DNA from: Humulus lupulus
Taxonomy: Eukaryota; Streptophyta; Magnoliopsida; Rosales; Cannabaceae
Assembly: GCF_963169125.1 (NCBI RefSeq)
Contig: NC_084797.1
Location: 104,929,868 to 104,993,867 of the forward strand
DNA length: 64,000 bases
Direction: 5' to 3'
The position numbers were made by a program, and so were the translations under genes. How positions within the stretch are numbered: the first letter of the stretch is position 1; every line of letters begins with the position of its first letter. Shown piece by piece: positions 11,565 through 22,917 of the stretch. The notes beneath the pieces are model-generated. The model searched no databases. It was not told the origin of the DNA and was given only the letters and a program-made list of their open reading frames with translations.

Positions 11565-12654
11565 TTTGATTGCTTCCATGATCGTGGGTTGCACAGTAAC
11601 TTTTCCAATCTTCCCACTACTTTATCCAAATCCAATTTACAGATATCAGTTTGTAGTTCTTTGGGTATTTCCTTCACCGTCATTACATAAGCCATTGGCT
11701 GTCGACTCAATGCATCAGCTACTTTATTAGCCTTGCCTGGGTGGTACAGTATATCGCAATTGTAATCGTTGAACAATTCTAACCACGTCTATTATCTCAT
11801 GTTTAACTCTTTATGGGTGTAGAAATATTTCAAACTCTTGTGATATGTGTATATGTCGCTGTGGATCCCATAGAGATAGTGTCTCCAAATCTTCAATGCG
11901 AACATTACCACTACTAGCTTCAAGTCATGTGTTGGATAGTTTCTGTTGTAGATTTTCAGTTGTCGAGAGGCGTACACGATCACTTTCTCGTGTTGCATTA
12001 GTACGGCTCTGAGTCCTTGACTTGATGCATTACTATAAATAGCTTATCCCTCGGTACACTTTGGAATAGTGAGTACGGGAGCATTCGTTAATCTGGTCTT
12101 TAGCATTTGAAAACTCTTTTGACACTTATCAGTCCAATCAAATTTAACATCCTTTCGGGTTAGTGCGGTCATAGGGGTCGCTATTTTGGAAAATCCTTCC
12201 ACAAAGTGCCTATAATACCCTGCCAGACCTAAGATACTACGAACTTCTTGTGCATTCTTCAAGGCCTTCCATTGTTTCACCGCTTCTATTTTGGCTGGAT
12301 TGACTACAATTTTGTCTCCCGACACCACGTGCCCTAGGAAACTCACTTGAGTCAAACAAAATTTGCACTTGGGGAATTTGGCGTACAACTTTTTCTCGCG
12401 TAATCGTTGTAAGATCAGTTCAAGGTTCTTGGCGTGTTCTTCCTAGTTTCGCGAGTATACGAGTATGTCGTTTATAAATACGATCACGAATTTGTACATA
12501 TAATCACCTAGTACCCTATGAATACGATCCTTAAATGTCGCAGGCGCATTGGTGAGTCCAAAAGACATTACCACGAACTCATAGTGGTCATACAGAGTTC
12601 AGAATGTGGTCTTGGGAATATCTGATTCCATGAAATTCAACTGGAGGTAACCAG
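11565..12654 (-). pseudogene. GD: Gypsy RT-RNase H fragment
   Basis: Read on the minus strand, the right end begins within RT ([24 protein letters not shown]) and carries the catalytic box as FINDILVYS near 12470, where FIDD is usual. It continues through [23 protein letters not shown], the RT thumb, RNase H ([26 protein letters not shown]) and ends after ILYHPGKANKVADALSR. Stops interrupt it near 12040, 11790 and 12440. Both ends are cut by Copia LTRs (K3 at 11564, K1 at 12655). The RT/RH is closest in style to the Tekay/CRM side of Gypsy, but no integrase or chromodomain remains to decide. Confidence 0.85.
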
Positions 12655-14862
12655 TGTTAGGAACGAGTTTCCTAAAACGCAACGGAATAGTGGTGGGGTT
12701 GGCCCAGTGTACAAAAAAAATTTTGTAACATATTTAAACTACCTTTAAATATGCGGATCCATTAATATACATACATTAATCATAAGCAAGTTTAGGATAG
12801 AATTCATACCTCTTGAAGCCTATCAAGTGTCCTTGCTATCTTTTCATATTTAGAACAATCTTCATATCCAAGCCGCTCCCACGTACTCACACGAAGATCT
12901 TCCAAAGCGTTCTCTACACCTCAAGAAGTGTGTGGGCACTTAGAGAATGAAGGATAGTTTATTTGTGATTCTACTTGATGTACTCAACACATGAGATCAA
13001 GATAATAGACTTGAGAATTGGTTCTTTATTTTTCAGGGAGAGAAAACTATCGTTCTATTTTTCACAGAGCGAATGTTCTGAGTTATCTCAAATATCTGAA
13101 TATTTTCTGATTAGTCATACTTAAAATAAAATATTCAAATTTAAAAATAAATCTATAACCAACTTACAATTTACTTTTTAATTAATTAATTATTCTATTA
13201 ATGAAAAAATCCAAAAACAAAAATTTTGAATTATTCATTAATTAATTAATTAATTAAATAAAAATGAAAATAATATCCCTGAAAATAGCCCTACACTGTG
13301 TGTACACTTGTAACATCCCTATTTTTAGGGATGTTGGTTTTTTCAATTTTTATTTAATTATTTATTCAAACTACTTTGTGAGATAAGATCTAACAACCTG
13401 ATAACTAATTCAAATTTGAATTCAAATTTAAATTAATTATCTTTTTAATTAATTATTTGAATAAATATTAATCTTTTAAATTTAAAGCCAATTTGAACTT
13501 ATCAGATTATTATCTCCCACTCAAATAAAGATATTTAATTAATTCTACCAATTAATTAAATCCAATATTTTCAAAAATAAATATTTAATTTATTATAATT
13601 TCGAAAATTATAATTAATTAATTATTTAATTAAATTTCAAAATTAATTTAATTATTTCATATAATTTCTAAAATTATGCAATAATTAAATATTAATTAAT
13701 TTTGTTAACCACAACTAATTTGTAATTAATTAATTAGTCACAATTATCATATAATTGCATATTTGGCCTAAAGAACAAATTTATTCTTAAATATGTCTTT
13801 AAACTATTTTTCCCTTCATATCAACTCTTACCTTGAATAGCGTTGATAGAGCCGCTATGGGGACCTATGGACCTATAATTCCAAGCTCCAATAAATTTGA
13901 GATTATTAATTAAACTCTTTAATTAAATAATCTTAATTTATTAATCCCATGATTATTCCACAATAAATATGAGACTGCACTCTTGTAATTATAGACATTT
14001 CATTTACTGAGTACTTTATAATCATAAAGCGTCCATTGATATAATCATTGCATACAACTTGACCCTCTAATAATGGTTCATAATTAATCGGGAATAAAAT
14101 TACCATTTTACCCTTTTAATTATCTCTTGTTTCCTTAAGTACCATTGACTTTACTAGTGACGGTTAATTCATAACTAAATTATGAATTTGAGCTCAATAA
14201 CCTTTCAGTCCCAAAATTCAACCCTTAAGAGAACCATCATTCAATCTCTTACGAGAAGGCATAGATTCCATATATGTATACTATGTCCCCAGCCATCTAC
14301 ATTAATGAGTTCCCAAAACAAAAGTTTCTAACCTGATCATTCTGACAGACCCTAACAAGTGAATCAAAGAACTCATATAACATAAACAGGAGTTCATAGT
14401 AACTTCAGGATTAAGATCTATTTGTATATGATCATCAGTTGATATATTTAATTAATACTTCGAAACGATATTTAACTAAGTATTAATAAACATATCTGGT
14501 CCAGTTCTATATATTCTCTAATATATAAAGCACCTCCACTAAAGTGTCCTACCACACTAGTGATCTGGATCTATATCACTTGTATTCATAATACTATTGG
14601 ACCGTACTTGCAGTAATTAATCTAAATATTCCATAACATTATTTTACTGCGAACTATTCAAGTTCATTTATCTCAAACACAATCCTCCCGTACCAATACG
14701 TGTTTGGGATCACATATATGAACTTAGGAATTTTCCTGATATTTACATAATATTATCATAGAATAATATAGTCCATAAAATATAGGCATAAAAAATTCAA
14801 TTTATTTATTTATTTCATAAAACAATGTCTACTACATATGCTTTCAGGGCATATTTCCAACA
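12655..14862 (-). mobile_element. K1 3' LTR
   Basis: On the minus strand it begins TGTTGGAAATATGCCC at 14862, next to the polypurine tract (complement of ATCTCCCACTTGCCC, 14863-14877), and ends TTCCTAACA at 12655. Length is 2208 bp. It is clearly the same subfamily as the LTR at 29708-31840. It contains the conserved ATCTCATGTGTTGAG block (complement at 12983-12997) and a 10-bp-stem hairpin at 13312-13335 (AACATCCCTA ... TAGGGATGTT). Confidence 0.9.
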
Positions 14863-14879
14863 ATCTCCCACTTGCCCTA

Positions 14880-15673
14880 AAGAAAATGATGCATCTCTCT
14901 CATTCCCATGTTTCTTACATGCTCCTTAAAATATTTTGTGGATAAAGTCTTTTTAAAAGGATCTGCAAGATTATGCTCTGAAAGCTATCTTCATAACTGC
15001 AAGATCTCCTCGATGAACTATCTCTCTTAGCAAGTGATATTTCCTCTCAATGTTCTTTCCCCTCTTGTGACTCTGTGGTCCCTTTGAGTTAGCTACTGCC
15101 CCACTGTTGTCACAGTATAGGACTAGTGGCTTATCCACATCTGGTACAACTTCCAGATCGGAATATAAGTTTTTGAGCCACACAGCCTCCTTAGCTGCTT
15201 CACAAGTCGCTATATACTAAAGTTTTGGTACAACTTCTCCCAAATCTTTCATTTGGAATTTTTCAGCTAACCAGTTCTTTACTTTTGATAATAATGTTAC
15301 GTCATTTCCAATCAGTAATATATCATCAACATAAAGAATGAGGAATACTACTACACCATCTTTGATCTGTTTATAGACACAAGGTTCATCAACATTTTGT
15401 TCAAAACCAAACGTTTTAATTGTTTCATCAAATCTAAGATTCCAAGATCTAGAAGCTTGTTTGAGTCCATAAATGGACCTAAGAAGCTTGCAAACCTTTT
15501 GCTCTTGACCTTTTAACTCGAACACTTCTGGTTGAGACATGTAAATGGTTTCGAAGGTAGCCATTCAGAAAAGTTGATTTGACATCCATTTGCCAAATCT
15601 CATAATCCATGCACGCAGCTATGGACAAGAGTATACGTATGGATTTTAGCATGGCTAGAGGAGAAAAAGTTTC
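14880..15673 (-). pseudogene. K1 reverse transcriptase (second part) and RNase H remnant
   Basis: Minus strand from 15673: [30 protein letters not shown] (here given in pieces [12 protein letters not shown] and DYEIWQMD), a 2-base deletion near 15565 (ACCTTCGAAACC), then [20 protein letters not shown] and an intact YVDDILLIGND box. At DLGEV the frame jumps to YIATCEAAKE of RNase H, so about 0.5 kb covering the RT thumb, connection and start of RNase H is deleted. RNase H keeps LYCDNSGAVANSKGP and IERKYHLLREIVHRGD. Confidence 0.88.
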
Positions 15674-15850
15674 TGTTGGGGTTTTATGCCCTAATTAAAA
15701 TCCAAATTCTTTGTAATCTCATTTTATTATCAATAAAAGAATAGATATCATTTTTTCACTTGGTCAATCACTTTGCTCACATGTTTTATTTTCATGATTA
15801 TTTTTTTAATATAAACTTCTATTAAATCCCGAGCATATAACTAATCTTAT

Positions 15851-18051
15851 TGTAACTACCCGGATTTGCTAATCGGGCTTAGGGCCTTGATTAGTGTGCC
15901 GGGAGGGCAATAAGTGGTTTAATATGCTTATATGTGGATTTATGTGTCTATAAAATTGTGATGCATGTTTAGTTAAGTTAAATACGCATGTGGACCCCAT
16001 CTGGATATTAAGGGAATAAATGTGATAAATGTTATGTATATGTGATATGTCTGTGCAGCACGGACCGAGACAGTCCTGGTGAGCTGTTAGTCGGAAAGTC
16101 ACAACAGGGTTGAGATTCGGACTCAGGTCGAATCAAGGGGTAATTTGGGTACTAGGTGTGTTACGGGATTATTGGGACATGAAAATAAATATTTGTAGAT
16201 ATATTTGAGGATAGAATGTCTAGGCGGGAATACTGGGGAAATTTACCATTTTGCCCTCGGGGACATCTTCGTACCCCGAGCCTTGAGGTAACCCTTTAGA
16301 CTTAAGTCAAATAAAACAAAAAGGGGAATTACTTAGAAGCTTTAGAAACCGACACATATTTTTTTTCAACTGAAGATAGCTCTTATTCATCTCTCTCTTT
16401 CATCCTCTAAGACATGTCAAAGGAGAACTAGGGATGAATTAGTCAAGAAATTGAGGACTTTGGGCTGTGAAGTTAAGGAGCTAGGAGCTTGGGGAATTAA
16501 GGTTCAACTTTAGGGGTTTAACTCAGCAAGAGGAAAGCCTTTTCATGGAAGTTACGCTTAAATTTCAACTGTGTTTCCAAGCTTTGCAAGTGGGTAGAAT
16601 CTAATTTGTTCTTGGGGTTTTACTTGGATTTTGGAGTAGACTTTGATGGGTTTTGATGTTGTTCCTGAGTTGTTATTGAACTGGAATATATGTGTTAGCT
16701 ATATGGGTTTGATAGATGAGTTTTGGGTGAATTGGCTTGAGGAAAGGTGTGGAAAATGGTGGAAAAATCTGGGTTTGGAGGTGAGAGCCGCGACCCTAGG
16801 AAGGGTGCGCTGTGGCCCGTGTGCGCGCGCGGCCATGGGTGGCCGAGAGGTTCATGCGCGCCGCAGCCCGTGTGGGGGTCAGTGTCGTGCTAGCCTCTGT
16901 TTCGAGGCTAGCCGTGGCTCTTGTGGGTGGGGCCGCGACCCTTAGCGCCAGTTTGAGTTTTAAAGGGTATTTTAAGCTTGGGTACTCAAGGGGTAAGGCT
17001 CGGGATGGATTTTATCACCTGGATCGATAGAATTCAAGGTCCCGGAGGTTAGGGTTATGGCTCGAAGTTATTTATTGGATTAGAATTTGATGGATGAACA
17101 TTGTTAATGTGTTGTGACTAGGGTTTCGGCGAGACTCACGTTAGAGGACTGTGCTCGGGGCATCGATGCTTGGAAAGCTCGAAACTCAGGTAAGAAAACC
17201 CTTGTTTCCATAGAGCTTGTGTGCAGGGCTAAGCCCAACGTATTTGAATAGAATTGATATGCAGGGCTGAGCCCAATATGTTGGAACTGCGGGGCGTAGG
17301 CCTTTAACTAACTATGCTAGAATTCTGTACTTGCTTGTTATGCTATATGTATTGTGATGTGAATGATCGGCAAGAGTTGGGAACGGTGTAGGCCAAAAAC
17401 GGCGAAGGGTCGGGAACGGCCTTGGGCATGTTGACTGCAAGGCCGAGAACGGCAAGGGGCCAGGAGCAGCGTTGAGCACGTGGAGTGCGAGTTGCCAGGG
17501 CAAGTCCCTAGACGGATACCTGGGATATCCTCACGGTGTGGTCCGCGAATCTAGGGCTTGGTAACGCCTGGGATGGCTAGGCCATATGTGTTTAGCCAGT
17601 TGGTGGACTGTTTATATGCTTGATATATGTGTTGCATATGTGATCTGTTTGTGGGTTTTCTTGCTGGGGTTCGACTCACAGATGCTTTGTGGTGCAGGTA
17701 AGGGTAAGGAGAAGATCAACCAACCATGGGCACAGTAGGCGTGAGGCGGCGTGTACATGTTTGGCCAGCCTGGCTGCGACGACCAGAGGATTTTGGGAGA
17801 TGCTTGTAAATAAACCTAGATTTTTTCGTTTAACCGACTTGGTTCTATTTTTATGTTGTAAATATTTCTAAACTGTATTTTGGGATCCCAAGTGTAATTC
17901 TTTTATGATTTTCTATGGAAATTATTATTTTCTAAAGTTTTTCTTTTGTTTGTAGCTTAATCACACTGTTTGATCTAAAACCTCAATTAGCGAGTTGAAA
18001 GCACATTTTTAAATTCACTTAGTAACGACTCTAAGGGAGTAGGGCGTTACA
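15851..18051 (+). mobile_element. GA 5' LTR
   Basis: 2201 bp from TGTAACTACCCGG to GGGCGTTACA. It contains AGGTAAG at 17188-17194 and, after a pyrimidine-containing stretch, TGCAG directly followed by GTAAGG at about 17693-17702; both recur at the same places in the 3' LTR and in the other Tekay-type LTRs. A GC-rich block with GCCGCG and GCGCGC palindromes lies at about 16785-16945. Short ORFs within it are not genes. Confidence 0.93.
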
Positions 18052-18054
18052 ACT

Positions 18055-18066
18055 TGGTATCAGAGC
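18055..18066 (+). other. GA primer binding site
   Basis: TGGTATCAGAGC, complementary to the 3' end of plant initiator methionine tRNA, starts four bases after the 5' LTR end. It primes minus-strand cDNA synthesis in plant Gypsy chromoviruses and Copia elements. Confidence 0.93.
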
Positions 18067-18350
18067 CAGGTTATTGGTTCTGGAGATTGACCGAACATGT
18101 ACACATGCAGTCAGTGACAGGCTTAACTCAGGGTTTGTTGGTAAGATTGGCTAATATATCTTAAAATGTGTTTGAATGCCTTGTTTTCCTGTTTATTTTG
18201 TATAGAGCATGATACTAGGGCACAGCCCGTTGTGTGTTATATGCTATATGAGTTATTATGTGTGGATTACTGATGTGCCTGTGAGGTGGTTTTGGATGTT
18301 GTTATCATGCCTAATGAGCGGCATCGTTGGTTGCAGGCATATTGGATGAG

Positions 18351-21300
18351 ATGCCTCGACAATCAGCTAGACTCCGCGGCAGTAGGGCCGAGGATGACAA
18401 CCAGGGTCAGGACCCTCCACTTGCCCTACAGAACTGGCAACAGATATTGGCTGAAATGGAGGCTAGACTGCAGAGAGAAGAGGAAGAACTCCGTCAGATG
18501 AGGCAACAGGCCCCTCCACAGGTTACAGGGTTGCCCATACAGCAAAATGTTGCGCTAGTGCCGGTTCAGCCTGTGACTGAGAACAGGTGGGAACCCTTGT
18601 GCGAATGATTCAGGAAGCAACAACCTCCTACCTTTGAGGGTGGATCAAACCCACTGCGGGTAGATCAGTGGATGAACATGATTTTCTTGATCTTAGACTT
18701 TATGAGGGTCGAAGGAAGTGAAAGGGTTGCTTGTGCGAGCTATATGCTTAGGGAGGATGCCCGCATTTGGTGGGATGTGGTGAGTCAGCGGAGAAATGTT
18801 GCAGTTATGACATGGGAGGAATTTAAGAGTATCTTTAATGAGAAATACTATAGCATAGCAGTTCGAGCTGCGAAGGTTGATGAGTTTATCAACCTGACTC
18901 AGAACATGTTATCAGTTACTGAGTACGCCTTGAGATTTGACAGACTGGCGAGGTTTGCGCCAGACTTAGTGCCGACGGATGCGGCCAGGAGAGATAGATT
19001 TATACGGGGGTTGAATGTGATGATCGCCCATGATGTGAATATTATGTTGATTCCAGAGACTACTACTTATGCCCAAGCGGTGGATAAGGCCCTTACTGCA
19101 GAGAGGGCTGAGGATCAGATATGGAAGGACAGCGCTGTAAGGCGCGATGCCAGGAGGACGGTGCCTCCTTTTGTTGGGTCTAGTCGGGGCGGTGGCCCCA
19201 GTGAGCAGAAAAGGAAGGCCCCAGATTCCTTTGTTCCTCCTAGCTCAGATAGGAGGGCACGGGGTGCTTCTACTGGTCGTCAGGGTGGCAGTGATAATTG
19301 GAGAAGTTTTCCTATGTGTCCACGGTGCAGGCGTCGACACCAGGGTGAGTGCAGGATCAGGGCCTGCTTTGTTTGTGGGAGTGTCAGCCATCTGAAGAGG
19401 GATTGCCCTCAAGTTAAGAAGAAGGAGCAGAAGCAGAGTGACAGTCTTGCTTCTGCCAGGGTATTCACTTTGACACAGACTGAGGCGGAGGCTAGCCCCT
19501 CAGTTGTGACAGGTCAGATCTCTAGTGCTGGTTCTTTGTATACTGCATTGTTTGATTCAGGGGCTACCCATTCATTTGTATCTGCTAGAGTGATTGATCA
19601 GCTTTGTAGGTTTAGTGGAGTGTATGCTAGGGGATTTCATACTTTGTTGCCAACATGAGAATTGGTAGTCTCTAGGAAGTGGATTAGGGCATTGCCAGTA
19701 GAGGTAGATGGTAGGTAATTGTCTGTTGATTTGATTGAGCTAGAGATGGATGACTTTGACATGATTTTGGGAATGGATTGGCTATCCAAGTATGGGGCAA
19801 CAATTGATTGCAAGCGCAGAATGGAGACTTTTGAACCAGAAGGGGAGGTACCCTTTGTGTTTGTGGGGTCAGTTAATGGACCGCATGTACCAATGATTTC
19901 AGCCTTAAGGGCTAGGGACCTGATGCAGGAAGGTTGCATAGGATTCCTGGCAAGCGTTGTGGATACTTCTAGGGTGGTGTCAGTTGGACCGGGCGAGACT
20001 AGATTGGTGTGTGAGTTCCCGGATTTGTTTCTAGCGGATCTGCCAGGGTTACCGCTGCAGCGAGAGATTGACTTTGTTATAGAATTGGTACCAGGAGCGG
20101 AGCCAGTATCTAGGACACCTTATAGAATGGCTCCGGCGGAGCTAAAGGAGTTGAAGATTCAGTTGCAGGAGTTACTTGATTTGGGGTTCATCAGACCGAG
20201 TTTCTCGCCATGGGGTGCACCAGTGTTGTTCGTTAAGAAGAGTGATGGGTCCCTTAGGATGTGTATTGATTACAGGGAGCTGAACAAGTTAACCATTAAG
20301 AACAAGTATCCACTGCCTAGGATCGATGATTTGTTTGATCAGCTACAGGGAAGAACAGTGTTTTCCAAGATAGATCTTCGATTAGGTTACCATCATCTAA
20401 GGATTAAAGAGGAGGACATACCAAAGACCGCTTTCTGAACGAGGTATGGACACTATGAATTCCTAGTTATGTCCTTTGGATTAACCAATGCCCTAGCAGC
20501 TTTCATGGACATGATGAATAGGGTTTTCAGGGATTATCTGGACAAGTTTGTGATAGTGTTCATCGATGACATTCTAGTATACTCCCAGTCAGAGCCAGAG
20601 CATGAGCAACATCTGCAGTTGGTACTACAGCGGTTGAGGGAGCATAAGTTATATGCTAAGTTCAGTAAGTGTGAGTTCTGGTTGCCACAAGTTACATTTC
20701 TTGGCCATATCGTCAGTAAGGAGGGGATTCTGGTTGACCCAAGTAAGATCGAGGCGGTCCGAGATTGGCCTAGACTGAGCAGTGTTCCTGAAGTAAGAAG
20801 CTTTATGGGTTTAGCAGGGTATTATCGGCGGTTTGTTGAGGGGTTCTCCAGAATAGCTACGCCATTGACGGAACTGACAAAGAAGAAGACAAGGTATGTC
20901 TGGACGGACAGGTGTGAGAATAGTTTTAAGGAATTGAAGCGGCGACTGATTACTGCGCCAGTGTTAAGCTTACCGACGGAGAATGAAAGGTTTGTGGTCT
21001 ACTGTGATGCATCCAGGCAGGGTTTGGGGTGCGTGTTGATGCAAGCTGGTAAGGTGATAGCCTATGCATCGAGACAGTTGAAGGAATATGAGCAGAGATA
21101 TCCTACGCATGACCTGGAGTTGGCAGCGGTGGTGTTTGCACTAAATATTTGGAGGCATTATCTTTATGGTGAGAAGTGCGAGATATACACCGACCGTAAG
21201 AGCCTAAAGTATTTCTTTACCCAGAAGGACTTGAATATGCGCTAGAGGCGGTGGCTGGAGTTGGTTAAGGATTATGATTGTGATATCCTTTACCATCCTG

Positions 21301-22882
21301 GGAAGGCTAATGTAGTGGTTGATGCATTGAGTCGGAAGGGCCTAGGGCAGTTGTTTAGCTCGAGGCAGATATCTAATAAGTTAGCTGAGGAGATGACCAG
21401 AGCAGGTATAGAGTTGGTGGTTGGTCAGTTGGCCAACATCACTCTTCAGTCTACACTCCTTGAGAGGATCAAGGAAGCGCAAGAGAAAGATTCTCAGTTG
21501 ACAGGACATAGGGAGAGTGCCTTAGTCGGAGCGACAAAGGACTTCTCCATTTCAGAGATTGGATTACTAAAGTATAAGGGTCAGATCTGTGTTCAGATGG
21601 ATTCTGGTATCTGGCGAGAGATCTTGGATGAATCGCATACCACTCCCTATTCTTTGCACCCGGGTATGACGAAGATGTACCAGGACGTGAGAGCTCTGTA
21701 TTGGTGGTTGGGCATGAAGAGGGATATGGTGGATTATGTGGCTAAGTGCTTAACTTGTCAGTAGGTTAAGGCTGAGCACTAGAGGCCAGCGGGGTTATTC
21801 CAGCCTTTGGGGATTCCAGAATGGAAGTGGGAAGATATTACTATGGATTTTGTAGTTGGTTTACCAAGAACTGTGGGACAGCATGACTCAGTGTGGGTGA
21901 TTGTGGATAGGTATACCAAGTCTGCCGACTTTTTGCCTGTTAAGACAACTTATACTGTGGAGCAGTACGCTGAGTTTTATGTGAAGGAGATTGTTTGACT
22001 TCATGGGGCTCCGAGGTCGATAGTGTCGGACAGAGGCCCCACCTTCACTTCCAAGTTTTGGGAGAGTCTGCAGAAGGCCATGGGCACGCAGTTACGGTTT
22101 AGTACATCTTATCATCCTCAGACGGATGGGCAGTCTGAGAGGACGATTTAGATATTGGAGGATCTGCTGCGAGCCTGTGTGCTTGATTTGGGGGATCATG
22201 GAGTAAGTATCTCCCTTTGATCGAGTTCTCGTACAACAACAGTTATCAGGCAACCATTGGTGAGGCTCCGTTCGAGATGCTTTATGGAAGGAGGTGTAGA
22301 TCACCTATTAATTGGGATGAGATAGGTGAGAGGAGGTATTTGGGTCCAGAGATGGTTCAGAGGACCAATGAGGCAGTTGAGAAGATTAGAGCGCGTATGC
22401 TCGCCTCCCAGAGTTGACAGAAAAGTTATTCAGACCTGAAACGCAGGAGCGTGGAGTTTCAGGTTGGTGATCATGTGTTGCTTAGGGTTTCACCCATGAG
22501 GGTTGTGAAACGGTTTGGTGTTCGGGGTAAGTTGAGCCCCAGGTATGTTGGCCCCTTCGAGATTCTGGAACGGGTTGGAGGGGTAGTTTACAGATTAGCG
22601 ATGCCTCCAGCTTTATGAGGGGTTCATGATGTATTCCATGTATCCATGCTCCGGAAGTATATGTCAGATTCAATGCATGTTTTAAGTTTTGAGAATTTGG
22701 ATCTTGATCAGGATTTATCCTATGACGAGAAGCCGGTTCAAATTCTTGACCGAAAAGATAAGGTCTTGAGGAACAAGACCATCGCCTTAGTGAAAGTGCT
22801 GTGGAGAAATAGCAAGGTTGAGGAGGCGACGTGGGAACTTGAGTCAGAGATGAGGGAGCGGTACCCCGAGTTGTTCAGGTAA
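18351..22882 (+). pseudogene. GA gag-pol polyprotein with chromodomain, broken by 11 stops
   Basis: ATG at 18351 opens one frame of about 1510 codons. Gag (residues 1-340) ends in a zinc knuckle CFVCGSVSHLKRDC (about 19364). Protease has FDSGATHSF (about 19550). RT carries FIDDILVYS (20559-20585); RNase H carries [10 protein letters not shown] (about 21000). Integrase has the HHCC region to KCLTCQ (21761), then [11 protein letters not shown] and the Glu after DGQS. The C-terminus (about 22690-22880) is a chromodomain ending WELESEMRERYPELF. Stops lie at 18606, 19656, 19716, 20436, 21243, 21762, 21780, 21996, 22149, 22415 and 22616; there is one frameshift near 22190. Every stop is one C-to-T change from a sense codon. 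The catalytic residues themselves remain. Confidence 0.95.
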
Positions 22883-22917
22883 TTTCGAGGACGAAATTTC
22901 TGTAAGGAGGGGATAGT
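22881..22917 (+). promoter_or_regulatory. GA hairpin and polypurine tract
   Basis: AATTTCGAGGACGAAATT (22881-22898) forms a 7-bp stem with a 4-base AGGA loop and overlaps the gag-pol stop codon. AAGGAGGGGATAGT follows and ends at the 3' LTR; this purine-rich tract primes plus-strand cDNA. The same hairpin and tract precede both LTRs of the LARD (36158-36195 and 43132-43169). Confidence 0.85.
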
